DNA of 64,000 nt from Smithella sp. (GTDB lineage: Bacteria > Desulfobacterota > Syntrophia > Syntrophales > Smithellaceae): the NCBI GenBank assembly GCA_007244375.1, contig SCVW01000015.1, forward strand, positions 186,001 to 250,000, in the 5' to 3' direction. This document shows, one piece after another, positions 7,455 through 16,578 of the stretch. Each line of letters starts with the position of its first letter. Position 1 is the stretch's first letter. Below the pieces are notes generated by a model. It saw only the letters and a list, made by a program, of their open reading frames with translations, was not told the origin of the DNA and searched no databases. Position numbers and translations under genes: made by a program.

Positions 7455-8429
7455 TTGTTAAAGTACATTGTAAAACGAATATTGTTTATGGTACCGCTTC
7501 TGCTGGGCATTACGATTATTTGTTTTTTCGTCATGCATCTGGCTCCCGGTTCTCCTACCGACTTGCAGACGCAAATGAATCCCAAGGCGTCCGCACAGAT
7601 GAAGGAGCGTCTTCAGGCTTTATATGAACTGGATAAGCCGATTCATATTCAATATTGGTCATGGCTTAAGAAAATCAGCCGTGGCGATCTGGGAGTTTCG
7701 TTTTCATCCGATCACCGGCCGGTTGCTGATAAGATTATGGAGCGATTTCCCATAACAATCCTGATAAATTTTTTGTCTCTTTTGATTATTATAGCCGTTG
7801 CCATACCTATAGGAGTGCTTTCCGCCGTCCATCAGGATTCGCTCTTCGATAAGATAGCAGGTGTATTCGTTTTTATCGGATTTGCAATTCCTACTTTCTG
7901 GCTGGCTTTATTATTAATGATATTTTTCGGCATCAATCTGGGATGGCTGCCCATTTCCGGGCTGCGTTCTTTGAATTACGAGTATCTTGCTCCTTGGGCG
8001 CAGATTGTTGATTTGGCCAAACATTTAATTTTGCCGTTATTCATTTCTTCTTTTGGAGGGTTGGCCGGTCTTTCCCGTTACATGCGCGCGAACATGCTGG
8101 AAGTTATCAGGCAGGATTACATTATGACCGCCCGCGCCAAGGGATTAAGCGAAAGAAATGTAATTTACAAACATGCGCTGCGTAACGCGCTTCTGCCGGC
8201 TATAACAATTCTGGGTCTTTCAATTCCCGGACTTATCGGCGGCAGCGTAATCTTTGAAACAATTTTTGCCATTCCGGGTATGGGGCAGCTTTTTTATATG
8301 GCGGTTATGGCCAGAGATTACCCGACAGTCATGGGTATTTTGCTCATCGGAGCAATTTTAACACTTATAGGCAATTTGATTGCGGATGTGTCGTATGCTA
8401 TTGCGGATCCGCGCATCCGTGTTTCTTGA
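7455..8429 (+). CDS. Peptide/nickel ABC transporter permease, DppB type
   Basis: The 324-residue product is a DppB/OppB-type inner-membrane permease: six predicted helices, the N-terminal MAPGSPTD-like segment (HLAPGSPTD, about 27-35) and the coupling-helix motif [28 protein letters not shown] (about 216-243). It starts with TTG after AGAGGACAAAA. The DppC-type partner follows after a repeat element. No substrate-binding protein or ATPase genes are present in the window, so the transported compound (peptide, nickel or other) is unknown. Confidence 0.9.
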   Translation: MLKYIVKRILFMVPLLLGITIICFFVMHLAPGSPTDLQTQMNPKASAQMKERLQALYELDKPIHIQYWSWLKKISRGDLGVSFSSDHRPVADKIMERFPITILINFLSLLIIIAVAIPIGVLSAVHQDSLFDKIAGVFVFIGFAIPTFWLALLLMIFFGINLGWLPISGLRSLNYEYLAPWAQIVDLAKHLILPLFISSFGGLAGLSRYMRANMLEVIRQDYIMTARAKGLSERNVIYKHALRNALLPAITILGLSIPGLIGGSVIFETIFAIPGMGQLFYMAVMARDYPTVMGILLIGAILTLIGNLIADVSYAIADPRIRVS

Positions 8430-8451
8430 CAACTTTGGAAAATAGTCAATG

Positions 8452-8530
8452 TGTCACTTCGAACGAATGTGAGAAGTCTTATAAGCCAATCAAAGAAAGA
8501 TTTCTCGTCGCTTGGCTTCTCGAAATGACA
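8452..8530. repeat. TGTCATTTCGA-type inverted repeat
   Basis: The left end TGTCACTTCGA and right end CGAAATGACA are inverted, with an internal GAGAAGTC/GATTTCTC region. It separates the two permease genes. It is the TTCGA version of the dispersed family also found at 50985 and 62960. Confidence 0.75.
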
Positions 8531-8541
8531 CAAGATAAATT

Positions 8542-9402
8542 ATGCAAAGGTTTCATAATGACGGTATTAACAATATGAATCTTTGGGAAACATTATACAG
8601 AAATAAATTGATGCTGGCCGGCAGCGGTCTTGTTTTACTGCTGCTGTTTGTATCGCTTCTGGCACCGTGGCTTGCTCCATACGATTCCGGTCAAATCGAT
8701 TTGACCAATGTGCTGGCATCGCCATCTATGAAGCATTTATTCGGTACGGATCAATTGGGACGGGATGTATTGTCGCGGATGATCTGGGGTGCCAGGATTT
8801 CATTGAAAGTCGGATTTGTGGCTACCGGTGTGGCCATAATTATCGGAACTATTCTCGGCGCTGTAGCGGGCTATTATGGAGGATGGGTGGATTCGGTAAT
8901 AATGCGGTTTGTTGATATTATGCTTTGCTTTCCCACTTTTTTCCTGATTCTGGCGGTAATCGCTTTTCTGGAACCTTCTATCTGGAATATCATGATTATT
9001 ATCGGTCTGACCGGATGGATGGGTGTAACAAGATTGGTGCGTGCTGATTTCATTTCCTTGCGGGAAAGGGATTTTGTGAAGGCGGCAAAAGCCATAGGAG
9101 CCGGTGATTTACGGATTATTTTTCTACATATTCTGCCCAATGCCATGGCTTCCATTCTTGTGGCCGCGACTTTAGGAGTTGCCGGAGCAATATTAACAGA
9201 ATCGGCCTTGAGTTTCTTGGGCATTGGCGTACAGCCGCCTACGCCCAGTTGGGGAAATATTCTGACTGCCGGCAAAGATAACATCGATATTGCCTGGTGG
9301 CTTTCCCTTTATCCCGGTCTGGCCATTTTAATTACGGTTGTCGGTTATAATCTTCTGGGAGAAGGGATAAGGGATTTGCTTGATCCGCGCCTGAAGAAAT
9401 AA
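8542..9402 (+). CDS. Peptide/nickel ABC transporter permease, DppC type
   Basis: The 286-residue product matches DppC/OppC: an N-terminal helix (residues 20-42), HLFGTDQLGRDVLSRMIWGAR (about 70-90), and the EAA-like loop DFVKAAKAIGAGDLRIIFLHILPN (about 176-199). It forms the heterodimer with the preceding DppB-type permease. The ATG at 8542 lacks a strong ribosome site; an internal ATG at 8575 is an alternative. A repeat element lies between the two permease genes, which is unusual for a tight operon. Confidence 0.9.
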   Translation: MQRFHNDGINNMNLWETLYRNKLMLAGSGLVLLLLFVSLLAPWLAPYDSGQIDLTNVLASPSMKHLFGTDQLGRDVLSRMIWGARISLKVGFVATGVAIIIGTILGAVAGYYGGWVDSVIMRFVDIMLCFPTFFLILAVIAFLEPSIWNIMIIIGLTGWMGVTRLVRADFISLRERDFVKAAKAIGAGDLRIIFLHILPNAMASILVAATLGVAGAILTESALSFLGIGVQPPTPSWGNILTAGKDNIDIAWWLSLYPGLAILITVVGYNLLGEGIRDLLDPRLKK

Positions 9403-9509
9403 TATCTTCCTCTATGGTATTTGCTCAAAATAATTGTTTGAGTCTTGATTAAATTGTAAAAATGTACTAGTAGTCGGCTCGTCAATTTACGCAAGGAGAA
9501 GAGATAAAA

Positions 9510-9677
9510 ATGTCCCAAAAAGTTGATGCAGAATTAATTGACCTTGATAAACGTATCATTTCACGCAAAATCCTGGCCGGTGATGTTTCCGAAAAAGAGC
9601 TGCAAAATCTTTTGAAGAAACTTCCCGACGTTTCGGACAACACCGAGGAAGTTTGTCCTGAAGAAAATGAAAAATAG
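9510..9677 (+). CDS. Small hypothetical protein, 55 aa
   Basis: A 55-codon frame begins ATG at 9510, 7-13 nt after a strong AAGGAGAAGAG site, and ends TAG at 9677, 6 nt before the TatD gene. The product is charged and mostly helical (MSQKVDAELIDLDKRIISRK, ending EEVCPEENEK) with one cysteine and no signal peptide. The spacing and ribosome site argue for a real gene co-transcribed with tatD. No family was recognised. Confidence 0.65.
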   Translation: MSQKVDAELIDLDKRIISRKILAGDVSEKELQNLLKKLPDVSDNTEEVCPEENEK

Positions 9678-9683
9678 TTTCTT

Positions 9684-10466
9684 ATGATTATTGATTCCCA
9701 CGCCCATCTGGAAATGAGTGAGTTTGATTCTGACCGTGAGGAAGTTATCAAACGAGCCACGGAAGCAGGAGTCGGTTTTATCATTACTGTGGGAATAAAT
9801 CTGGAATTCAGTCTCAAAGCAGTCAGCCTCGCCCAAAAACATAAAAATATTTATGCATCAATCGGCGTTCATCCTCATGATGTAGCGAGAGCCGATAATA
9901 ATACTTACGATGCGCTTAAAGAACTTGCGCACCAGCAGAAAAAAAGAGTTGTTGCTTATGGCGAAATCGGGTTAGATTTTTTTCGCAATATTTCAGCTAG
10001 GGAAATACAACTGAAAGCATTTGGACGGCAGTTGGAGCTGGCGCAGGAACTTAATCTTCCTGTAATCATACATGATCGTAAAGCTCATAAGCAATGTATC
10101 GAAATGATTAAATCATCAGGTGTCCGCCAGGGAGTATTCCATTGTTTTTCCGGAGATTACGAAATGGCTAAAAAATGCATGGATCTGGGATTTTACATAT
10201 CTGTCCCCGGCGTGGTAACATTTGATAAAGCCAAAACAATTCAAAATGTTGCCGAGCATGTTCCACTTTCTTCTTTATTGCTGGAGACGGATGCGCCTTA
10301 TCTTGCGCCCATTCCATACCGTGGTAAAAGAAACGAGCCTTCTTTTGTTATTCATACGGCAAAAAAAGTGGCGGATATCAAAAGGATTCCATTTGAAGAG
10401 GTGGCTGAGGTTACTGCTTGCAATACAATGAATCTTTTTGGTATTGAAGTTTCCGCTAAAAATTAG
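9684..10466 (+). CDS. tatD: TatD family metal-dependent hydrolase
   Basis: The 260-residue product is a TatD-type TIM-barrel hydrolase. Metal ligands are visible: DSHAHLEM at the start (H6, H8), YGEIGLDFFRN near 92, IIHDRKA near 128, FHCFSGD near 153 and LETDAPYLAP near 203. TatD proteins are Mg-dependent 3'-5' exonucleases or related hydrolases acting in DNA repair and RNA turnover. It follows the 55-aa gene by 6 nt and precedes queC. Length is typical. Confidence 0.93.
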   Translation: MIIDSHAHLEMSEFDSDREEVIKRATEAGVGFIITVGINLEFSLKAVSLAQKHKNIYASIGVHPHDVARADNNTYDALKELAHQQKKRVVAYGEIGLDFFRNISAREIQLKAFGRQLELAQELNLPVIIHDRKAHKQCIEMIKSSGVRQGVFHCFSGDYEMAKKCMDLGFYISVPGVVTFDKAKTIQNVAEHVPLSSLLLETDAPYLAPIPYRGKRNEPSFVIHTAKKVADIKRIPFEEVAEVTACNTMNLFGIEVSAKN

Positions 10467-10500
10467 CTATATATCTTAATAAATATTATATAAAATCAAA

Positions 10501-11199
10501 ATGATGACAAATAATCTCAAAGCCGTTGTTCTTCTGAGCGGGGGGATTGATTCCGCCACGACACTGGCTATTGCTAAAAACGAGGGGTATGATGTCTATG
10601 CGTTGAGTTTTCGCTACGGTCAGCGGCATGCTGTAGAGTTGGAAGCGGCAAAGCGTATTGCTCAACACGGGAAAGTTGCCGGGCATCAGATAATTGATAT
10701 CGATTTGCGCAGTATCGGAGGTTCCGCCTTAACCGCGGATATTGCCGTTCCCAAGGCCCGAAGCATGGAACAAATGGGTAGAAATATTCCGGTAACGTAT
10801 GTTCCGGCACGCAACACCATATTTCTTTCTTATGCATTGGCCTGGGCGGAAGTTATAGGAGCCGACGATATTTTTATCGGAGTAAACGCCTTGGACTACA
10901 GCGGATATCCGGATTGTCGTCCCGAATATATTTTTGCGTACGAACAGATGGCCAATCTGGCGACAAAAGCCGGTGTTGAAGGCGGGAAGAAATTGAAAAT
11001 TCATGCACCGCTCATCGAGATGAGTAAATCGCAAATTATCCGGAAGGGCATTGAACTGGGAGTTGACTACAGCCTGACGCACAGTTGCTACGATCCTTCC
11101 GCTTCAGGTGAAGCCTGCGGCGAATGCGATTCGTGTCTTTTACGTTTGAAAGGATTCAGGGATGCCGGAGTTAAAGATCCTGTCAGATATAAGACTTGA
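10501..11199 (+). CDS. queC: 7-cyano-7-deazaguanine synthase QueC
   Basis: The 232-residue product makes preQ0 from 7-carboxy-7-deazaguanine, ammonia and ATP. The PP-loop [15 protein letters not shown] (about 11-25) and the C-terminal zinc site [20 protein letters not shown] (about 199-218, four Cys) are intact. The start is one of two consecutive ATGs. It heads a queC-queE-queD run, the core of queuosine precursor synthesis. No preQ1 riboswitch is evident in the 34-nt gap before it. Confidence 0.96.
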   Translation: MMTNNLKAVVLLSGGIDSATTLAIAKNEGYDVYALSFRYGQRHAVELEAAKRIAQHGKVAGHQIIDIDLRSIGGSALTADIAVPKARSMEQMGRNIPVTYVPARNTIFLSYALAWAEVIGADDIFIGVNALDYSGYPDCRPEYIFAYEQMANLATKAGVEGGKKLKIHAPLIEMSKSQIIRKGIELGVDYSLTHSCYDPSASGEACGECDSCLLRLKGFRDAGVKDPVRYKT

Positions 11200-11202
11200 A
11201 GG

Positions 11203-11850
11203 TTGGCTTTGAGCTATTTTATTAAGGAAATATTTTATTCAATTCAGGGCGAGGGTTTTTATTCCGGCCGGCCGGCCGTTTTTTGCCGTTTTGCCGGATG
11301 TAATTTATGGTCTGGAGAAGAAACCGATCGTGAAAAGGCCGTTTGTAAGTTTTGCGATACGGATTTTGTAGGTTGTGACGGGCAGGAAGGTGGAAAATAT
11401 TCCCGGCCGGAACAACTGGTGGAAAAAATTTATCGACTATGGCTGGGAAAAAATTCGAAAGCAGTCCGGCCTTTTGTTGTTTGTACAGGTGGTGAGCCGT
11501 TATTACAACTCGATACCGGGTTGATAGAAGCTTTGCACAGGAAGGGATGCGAAGTAGCTATTGAAACCAATGGTACGTTATTACCGCCGCCGGGAATTGA
11601 TTGGGTTTGCGTGAGTCCCAAAGCTGATGCTAAATTATTGTTGCGTTCCGGAAATGAACTGAAATTGGTATTTCCTCAGTTCGGTGCGGAGCCGGAAAAA
11701 TACGAGACGCTGGACTTTCAGCATTTTTTCCTGCAGCCGATGGATTCACCCGAGCGCGAGACAAATACGCGGTTGGCACTGGAATATATACTGACTCATC
11801 CGAAATGGCGATTGAGTTTGCAGATACATAAAATTTTAGGTGTGAAGTAG
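11203..11850 (+). CDS. queE: 7-carboxy-7-deazaguanine synthase QueE
   Basis: The 215-residue radical SAM enzyme converts 6-carboxytetrahydropterin to 7-carboxy-7-deazaguanine. The start YSIQGEGFYSGRPAVFCRF is typical. The cluster cysteines follow a CX14CX2C pattern (CNLWSGEETDREKAVCKFC), as described for Burkholderia QueE, rather than the canonical CX3CX2C. Substrate-binding segments CTGGEPLLQ, ETNGT and VCVSPK are present. It starts with TTG 3 nt after queC and is followed by queD. Confidence 0.95.
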   Translation: MALSYFIKEIFYSIQGEGFYSGRPAVFCRFAGCNLWSGEETDREKAVCKFCDTDFVGCDGQEGGKYSRPEQLVEKIYRLWLGKNSKAVRPFVVCTGGEPLLQLDTGLIEALHRKGCEVAIETNGTLLPPPGIDWVCVSPKADAKLLLRSGNELKLVFPQFGAEPEKYETLDFQHFFLQPMDSPERETNTRLALEYILTHPKWRLSLQIHKILGVK

Positions 11851-11859
11851 GGGTATTAA

Positions 11860-12219
11860 GTGGAAATATTCAAAGTGTTTAAATTTGATGCGGCTCATTG
11901 TTTGCCCAATGTTGGCGCTGGACACAAATGTTCGCAAAAACACGGGCATTCCTTTGTTGTCGAAATTCATATTAGCGGTAAGGTTGATCAGCGTTTTGGC
12001 TGGGTGATGGATTTTGCCGACATTGAAAATGCCTTTAAACCGCTGCACGATCAACTGGATCATAAATATTTAAATGAAATTGAAGGGCTTGATAATCCAA
12101 CGTCAGAAAATATTGCAAAATGGATATGGAAACATCTTCAGCCGTCTTTGCCGCAATTGAACAAAGTTATTGTACTGGAAAGTCCGGAATCGGGTTGCAT
12201 CTATCGGGGTGAAGAATAA
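11860..12219 (+). CDS. queD: 6-carboxytetrahydropterin synthase QueD
   Basis: The 119-residue product converts 7,8-dihydroneopterin triphosphate to 6-carboxytetrahydropterin. Zinc ligands are visible in FDAAHCLPN and KHGHSFVVEI, with the catalytic Cys in KCSQKHGH; the DHKYLNE and PTSENIAKWIW segments are typical. The start is GTG at 11860. It completes queC-queE-queD; queF and tgt are not in the window. Confidence 0.95.
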   Translation: MEIFKVFKFDAAHCLPNVGAGHKCSQKHGHSFVVEIHISGKVDQRFGWVMDFADIENAFKPLHDQLDHKYLNEIEGLDNPTSENIAKWIWKHLQPSLPQLNKVIVLESPESGCIYRGEE

Positions 12220-12274
12220 AGAGAGTTTAAATTTCGTTTTAGATATTATCAATGATAAGGAATAGTATATACAG

Positions 12275-13318
12275 ATGAAAATTTTCCCAAAGGAATTTTT
12301 GCGGATAACCTGCATTGTCTTTTTTGCAGCATTTGTCTTAGTTATGGCAGCCGGATGTTCTCTGGAAAAGCCTTCGGCGAAGAAGGAAACGGCAGTTGTA
12401 TCTATACCTCTGCCACAACAACAACAAGAGAAGTCGAAGCAGGAACAGCAGCAGCAACGGCAAGAAAAACAAATGCAAGAGCAGCCGCAAAATCAACAAC
12501 AGCCTGTCGTAAATTTTTCTAAAGAATTGAAAAAATATATAGAGACGCTGGAGAAACAATGTGTGAAATATGGCTGGAACGATGTAAGGCCGCGAGAAAT
12601 ACCATGGGAATATTATCGCAAGACGAAGAAAAAACGTCCGCTGATTTTCGCTCACTTTGGCAAATCAGAAAAAAATTGTATTTTATTTTTGGGTGGCGTT
12701 CACGGTGATGAGTTGCCGACCGTCTATCTTATGCTCAGGCTTGCTCACTATGTTAAAGACAATCCACAAATTTTTAAAGATAAGTGTATTGTCATCGCAC
12801 CGCTTGTTAATCCCGATGGCTTCCTTTCCAAACTTCCCCAACGGGTTAATGCCAATGGGATTGATCTTAACAGAAACTTTCCCACCAAGGACTGGTATGC
12901 TAAATCTCAAAAACGGAAGAATGGGAAAAGCCGGAATAGTAAACGTTATTATTCTGGAAAAAGGCCTGCATCGGAACAGGAAACCATGTTTCAGATGGTT
13001 TTAATAAAAAGATTCAACCCGCAAAAAATACTTTCTGTTCATTCGCCGCTAAACTTTTTTGATTATGATGGTTCTTCGTCTGATTTGGATTCATTTGAGC
13101 GCTGGCTGGAAATGATAAGCAGGGACTCGAATCATCCGTTAAAGAAATTTGGTTTTTATCCCGGTTCTTTGGGAAATTATGCCGGTCATGAAAGAAATAT
13201 TTTTACATTAACCTTGGAATTGCCTACCTCCAGTCCCGGTAAGGCTAAAGATTATTACAACAAGTTTGAGGCGTCTATTTTAAAATTTATCAATCTTTCC
13301 GTTGCTCAGATCGATTAG
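12275..13318 (+). CDS. Lipoprotein with M14-type zinc carboxypeptidase domain
   Basis: The 347-residue product has a lipoprotein signal with the lipobox ending at C28 (VLVMAAGC), then a Gln-rich linker (about 45-75). The C-terminal domain resembles M14/MpaA-like peptidases: LGGVHGDELPT (zinc His and Glu near 148-151), NPDGF, ANGIDLNRNFPT, SVHSPLNFFDYDG (third zinc His) and the final LTLELP containing the catalytic Glu. It probably trims peptidoglycan peptides in the periplasm. It sits alone after queD with a 55-nt gap. Confidence 0.8.
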   Translation: MKIFPKEFLRITCIVFFAAFVLVMAAGCSLEKPSAKKETAVVSIPLPQQQQEKSKQEQQQQRQEKQMQEQPQNQQQPVVNFSKELKKYIETLEKQCVKYGWNDVRPREIPWEYYRKTKKKRPLIFAHFGKSEKNCILFLGGVHGDELPTVYLMLRLAHYVKDNPQIFKDKCIVIAPLVNPDGFLSKLPQRVNANGIDLNRNFPTKDWYAKSQKRKNGKSRNSKRYYSGKRPASEQETMFQMVLIKRFNPQKILSVHSPLNFFDYDGSSSDLDSFERWLEMISRDSNHPLKKFGFYPGSLGNYAGHERNIFTLTLELPTSSPGKAKDYYNKFEASILKFINLSVAQID

Positions 13319-13364
13319 ATGCTCGATTTTTATGTGATTGAAAAAGCATTAAGCAATTAAAGGT

Positions 13365-14171
13365 ATGAATATGTATTTGTTTGACACAGACATTTCGTTG
13401 AAACAAAAAGGTGAAATTGATTTTGAAGGAATTGTGGCTCCTCACTGGTCAATTAATGCGAATCCCAACGGCGGGTATCTGACGGCCCTTCTGGCTGCGG
13501 CTATGCAAAGAAAGAGTGATAAAAAATGGCCGGTTATTGTTACTGCAAACTTTCTTGCCAAATGCGAAACGGAAAAACAATCCAAAGTAGTGCTGGAAAC
13601 TGTTTCCACAGGATATTCATTAAATCGTTATCAGGCCAACCTGATTCAGGACGGAACGGAAAGAACCCGTGCCTGGGCGACTTTTATGGATGAAAACAGT
13701 TGCGACAAGAGCGTGAACCGGTATGAAAAGGAAGCTCCGGAGATGCCTCCGCGGGAAGAATGTTTTCTCTTTCCTCATGTACCGAAGTATACACTGTATG
13801 ATCACATGGATGTTTTACTTGCGCCGTCGTGCGCAGGCTGGATTAAAGGCGAAAAGAATTTGTCACCGCATTCCGAACAAAAGGGGTGGATAAAATTCAA
13901 AGATGACCGTCCGTGCGATACCCTTTCTCTTCTTTTAATGGCTGATTCTTTTCCTCCGCCGGTATTGGCCAGTCATGGAATCGTGGCCTGGATTCCCACT
14001 ATCGAATATTCAGTCAGCATCAGGGATATTTCCGATACAGTGTGGATTAAGGCGGTCTTCCGTTCTCATTATCTGACCTGTGACATTGTGGAAGAAGACG
14101 GTGAACTCTGGGATGAAAACGGTAAGCTTTTGGCTATATCGCGGCAGATTGCCCAGTTTAGAAGATATTAA
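13365..14171 (+). CDS. Acyl-CoA thioesterase-like double hotdog protein
   Basis: The 268-residue product resembles TesB-like/acyl-CoA thioesterase II proteins. It has HWSINANPNGGYLTALLAAAMQ (the first hotdog, about 26-47), a linking region, and a second hotdog ending WDENGKLLAISRQIAQFRRY. Such enzymes hydrolyse acyl-CoAs in the cytoplasm. Either of two ATGs (13365 or 13371) could be used; AAAGG precedes them. The convergent ADP-forming synthetase gene lies 48 nt away. Confidence 0.8.
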   Translation: MNMYLFDTDISLKQKGEIDFEGIVAPHWSINANPNGGYLTALLAAAMQRKSDKKWPVIVTANFLAKCETEKQSKVVLETVSTGYSLNRYQANLIQDGTERTRAWATFMDENSCDKSVNRYEKEAPEMPPREECFLFPHVPKYTLYDHMDVLLAPSCAGWIKGEKNLSPHSEQKGWIKFKDDRPCDTLSLLLMADSFPPPVLASHGIVAWIPTIEYSVSIRDISDTVWIKAVFRSHYLTCDIVEEDGELWDENGKLLAISRQIAQFRRY

Positions 14172-14219
14172 TGATGTTCTTCTGAAATGTCTTGCAGATA
14201 ATTGAAAAACAAGAATAAT

Positions 14220-15605
14220 CTAATTCGCCGGTTTTTTTGTGAAATGCTGTTTTATTCCCTTTAGAACAGTTACACATCTCTCCATTTCACGGTAGGCGGG
14301 AAGTCCCGCATTTTCGACAAGGCTTCTCATGTGTTCGGCGAAATCCTTTCTTCCTTCCACCCATAACACAGCGGTTTTTTCATGTTTTTTAATAAGAGCC
14401 GCCAACTCTTCAATAAATTCCTGTCCGACTAATGGTGTAGCGTAGCTGTGAAATATAATCGAATCGACAGCCGGATCGTTTATTACCGCGTTAAGAGAAT
14501 GCCTGAATACTTTTTCAAAACCATGGCGTTCAATTGCTATCCAGAGATCGAGGGGATGATCAGGTTTGTTCCATGGCGGAAAAAGTTCCGCGATGGTAGC
14601 AAGTGTTTTCTCGGATAGCTTTGCCAGTTCCAACCCGTTATCTGCCATAAGGTCGGTTGTAATGGTTCCGGCACCTCCGGAAAAAGTGAGAACAGCCGTG
14701 CCTTTTCCCGTATGGCAGATCATTTTTTTGGAAAAAGCTCTGGCCATATCTGTCATTTCAGCCGGATCGAAAACTTCAATTATGCCGGCCTGCCTGAACG
14801 CGCCGCTTGCGACCTGGTAATTTCCCGAAAGACTGGCGGTGTGGCTTTGCGCCGCCCGGGCCCCTTCGGTACTTCTACCGCCCATGAGAATAATTATCGG
14901 TTTTTTTGTTTTCTTTGCGAGGTTGATGAATTTTCTACCGTCTACGAGTGATTCGAGATAGCATCCGATTACCTCGGTTTCGCTGTCGTTGATCATATAT
15001 TCCAGGATGTCATTTTCATCAATGTCGCATTTATTGCCGATGGAGCAGGCTTTGCTAACACCCATGACGCCTTCCTGCAGAGCGTGAAGAAGAAAACCGG
15101 CCGAAAGCATGCCGCTTTGAACAATCAAACCGACGTTCCCGCCTCTGAAAATATCAGGCCATACGGCAGAATGAATAAAAGAAAAGACATAAGTCCTATT
15201 GCCATCAACAAAACCCATGCAGTTTGGGCCCCATAATCTTATGCCGGCTTTAGCCGCGTTTTCGAGAGCACGTTTTTGCAATTTTTTGCCTTCTTCGCCT
15301 GCTTCATCGAATCCGCCTGATTCTATGATGATTCCCTTAGCTCCTTTTTTGGCGCATTCATTCACTGTATGCGGAAGTTCTTTGGAAGGAATAAAATATA
15401 TGGCAAGATCGAAGTTGCCGGGAATCGAAGCGATGTCCGGATAACACGGCAGGCCTAAAATTTCCTTGTAGCTTTTGTTAACCGGATAGATTTTTCCGTG
15501 AAAGCCGGCCACGAGATTTTTGAGGATGTGATACCCTCCCTTGTTTTGATTACTGGATGCACCGATAATAGCAACGCTCTTTGGATTAAAAAAACAATCT
15601 AGCAT
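14220..15605 (-). CDS. ADP-forming acyl-CoA synthetase, alpha (CoA-binding) subunit
   Basis: The 461-residue product has the acetate--CoA ligase (ADP-forming) alpha layout: CoA-binding Rossmann domain (VAIIGASSNQNKGGYHILKNL, about 11-31), GPNCMGF near 124 and the phosphohistidine loop SHTASLSG (about 253-260). The reaction interconverts acyl-CoA, ADP and phosphate with acid, CoA and ATP, a common energy-saving step in anaerobes. The ATP-grasp beta subunit is encoded upstream by a separate gene. The CoA-ligase third domain (residues 310-461) is present. Confidence 0.9.
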   Translation of the reverse strand: MLDCFFNPKSVAIIGASSNQNKGGYHILKNLVAGFHGKIYPVNKSYKEILGLPCYPDIASIPGNFDLAIYFIPSKELPHTVNECAKKGAKGIIIESGGFDEAGEEGKKLQKRALENAAKAGIRLWGPNCMGFVDGNRTYVFSFIHSAVWPDIFRGGNVGLIVQSGMLSAGFLLHALQEGVMGVSKACSIGNKCDIDENDILEYMINDSETEVIGCYLESLVDGRKFINLAKKTKKPIIILMGGRSTEGARAAQSHTASLSGNYQVASGAFRQAGIIEVFDPAEMTDMARAFSKKMICHTGKGTAVLTFSGGAGTITTDLMADNGLELAKLSEKTLATIAELFPPWNKPDHPLDLWIAIERHGFEKVFRHSLNAVINDPAVDSIIFHSYATPLVGQEFIEELAALIKKHEKTAVLWVEGRKDFAEHMRSLVENAGLPAYREMERCVTVLKGIKQHFTKKPAN

Positions 15606-15630
15606 TTAAATTTCTCCAAGTCTTCCTTTT

Positions 15631-15724
15631 TGTCATTGCGTCTCTCTGCCGATGCATGCCCTCGATGAAATCGGGGTGGTAATCTCAATCATCAAAAAAT
15701 TGCTTCGCTTCGCTTGCAATGACA
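15631..15724. repeat. TGTCATTGCG-type inverted repeat
   Basis: The ends TGTCATTGCG and GCAATGACA are inverted; inside are GGTAATCTC and ATTGCTTCGCTTCGC segments. This is the TTGCG version of the dispersed family. It separates the two acyl-CoA synthetase subunit genes. Confidence 0.75.
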
Positions 15725-15728
15725 CACT

Positions 15729-16397
15729 TTATTTCAGAACCACTAATGCATCGACGGCAACCGGTTTGTCACCGCAGATAATCAGCGGATTTATATCTAT
15801 TTCGGCGATGGAATCGTATTTAATTCCCAAGTCTCCCACTCCGACAAGAGCTTTGGCCAAGGCTTCCCGGTCGACTGCCGGACTTCCTCTGAATTCGCCG
15901 AGCAATTTCCTGGTTTTTATTTCGTCGATCATTTCCAGTGCGTCTTCTCTGGTAAGAGGAGCGACCCGGAAAGTAACGTCTTTGAACGCTTCCGTAAATA
16001 TACCACCCAGGCCAAACATTACGCACGGTCCGAAGTTCGGATCACGTGAAAGACCGATAACAAACTCGCGTGTTCCTCTCACCATTTTCTCTATTAATAC
16101 ACCGTCAAGATTTTTCATCTTTGCCGTGAGCTCTTCAAAAACCTGCGCCACTTCCTGAGCACTGTTGATATTGAGCGCAACCATGCCGGCTTCTGTTTTA
16201 TGGGAAAGTTCGGAAGAGCAACCTTTCATGACTACGGGATAACTGATTTCTTCAGCTGCCTTAACGGCTTCATCTTTTGTTTTGGCCAGAGCTGCTGCTG
16301 CGACCAGAACGCCTGCTGATTCAATTACCAATCTTGATTCATATTCCGAGAGGGTCTTTTGTTCTTTGGCAAGAGCCTGCTTAATTATTTTTAACAT
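15729..16397 (-). CDS. ADP-forming acyl-CoA synthetase, beta (ATP-grasp) subunit
   Basis: The 222-residue product is an ATP-grasp subunit: KTKDEAVKAAEEISYPVVMK near 40-60, SHKTEAGMVALNI, MVRGTREFVIGLSRDPNFGPCVMFGLGG (about 106-133) and DINPLIICGDKPVAVDAL at the end. It pairs with the alpha subunit encoded downstream. AAGGAG precedes the start. The 123-nt gap between the subunits is filled by a repeat. Confidence 0.9.
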   Translation of the reverse strand: MLKIIKQALAKEQKTLSEYESRLVIESAGVLVAAAALAKTKDEAVKAAEEISYPVVMKGCSSELSHKTEAGMVALNINSAQEVAQVFEELTAKMKNLDGVLIEKMVRGTREFVIGLSRDPNFGPCVMFGLGGIFTEAFKDVTFRVAPLTREDALEMIDEIKTRKLLGEFRGSPAVDREALAKALVGVGDLGIKYDSIAEIDINPLIICGDKPVAVDALVVLK

Positions 16398-16497
16398 ATA
16401 ACGAGCTCCTTATTAACTTATAGTCATTAATTTATTTTGCGCAGTATTGTCAAGCGGTAACTGGAATAATGGATTAACCATAATACCTAAGATTCTC

Positions 16498-16526
16498 TTG
16501 ACATAAAAAACAGAGCTTCATATATT
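16498..16526 (+). promoter_or_regulatory. Sigma-70 promoter
   Basis: TTGACA (16498-16503), 17-nt spacer, TATATT (16521-16526), 53 nt upstream of the SDR start. Confidence 0.75.
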
Positions 16527-16578
16527 TCTGTCGTTCCGATTAAGTGTCTTATGAAATTAAATTTCAGGAGGTACACAC

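Noticed and set aside
10467-10500. preQ1 riboswitch before queC
   Set aside because: The gap is only 34 nt and holds no pseudoknot-like sequence.
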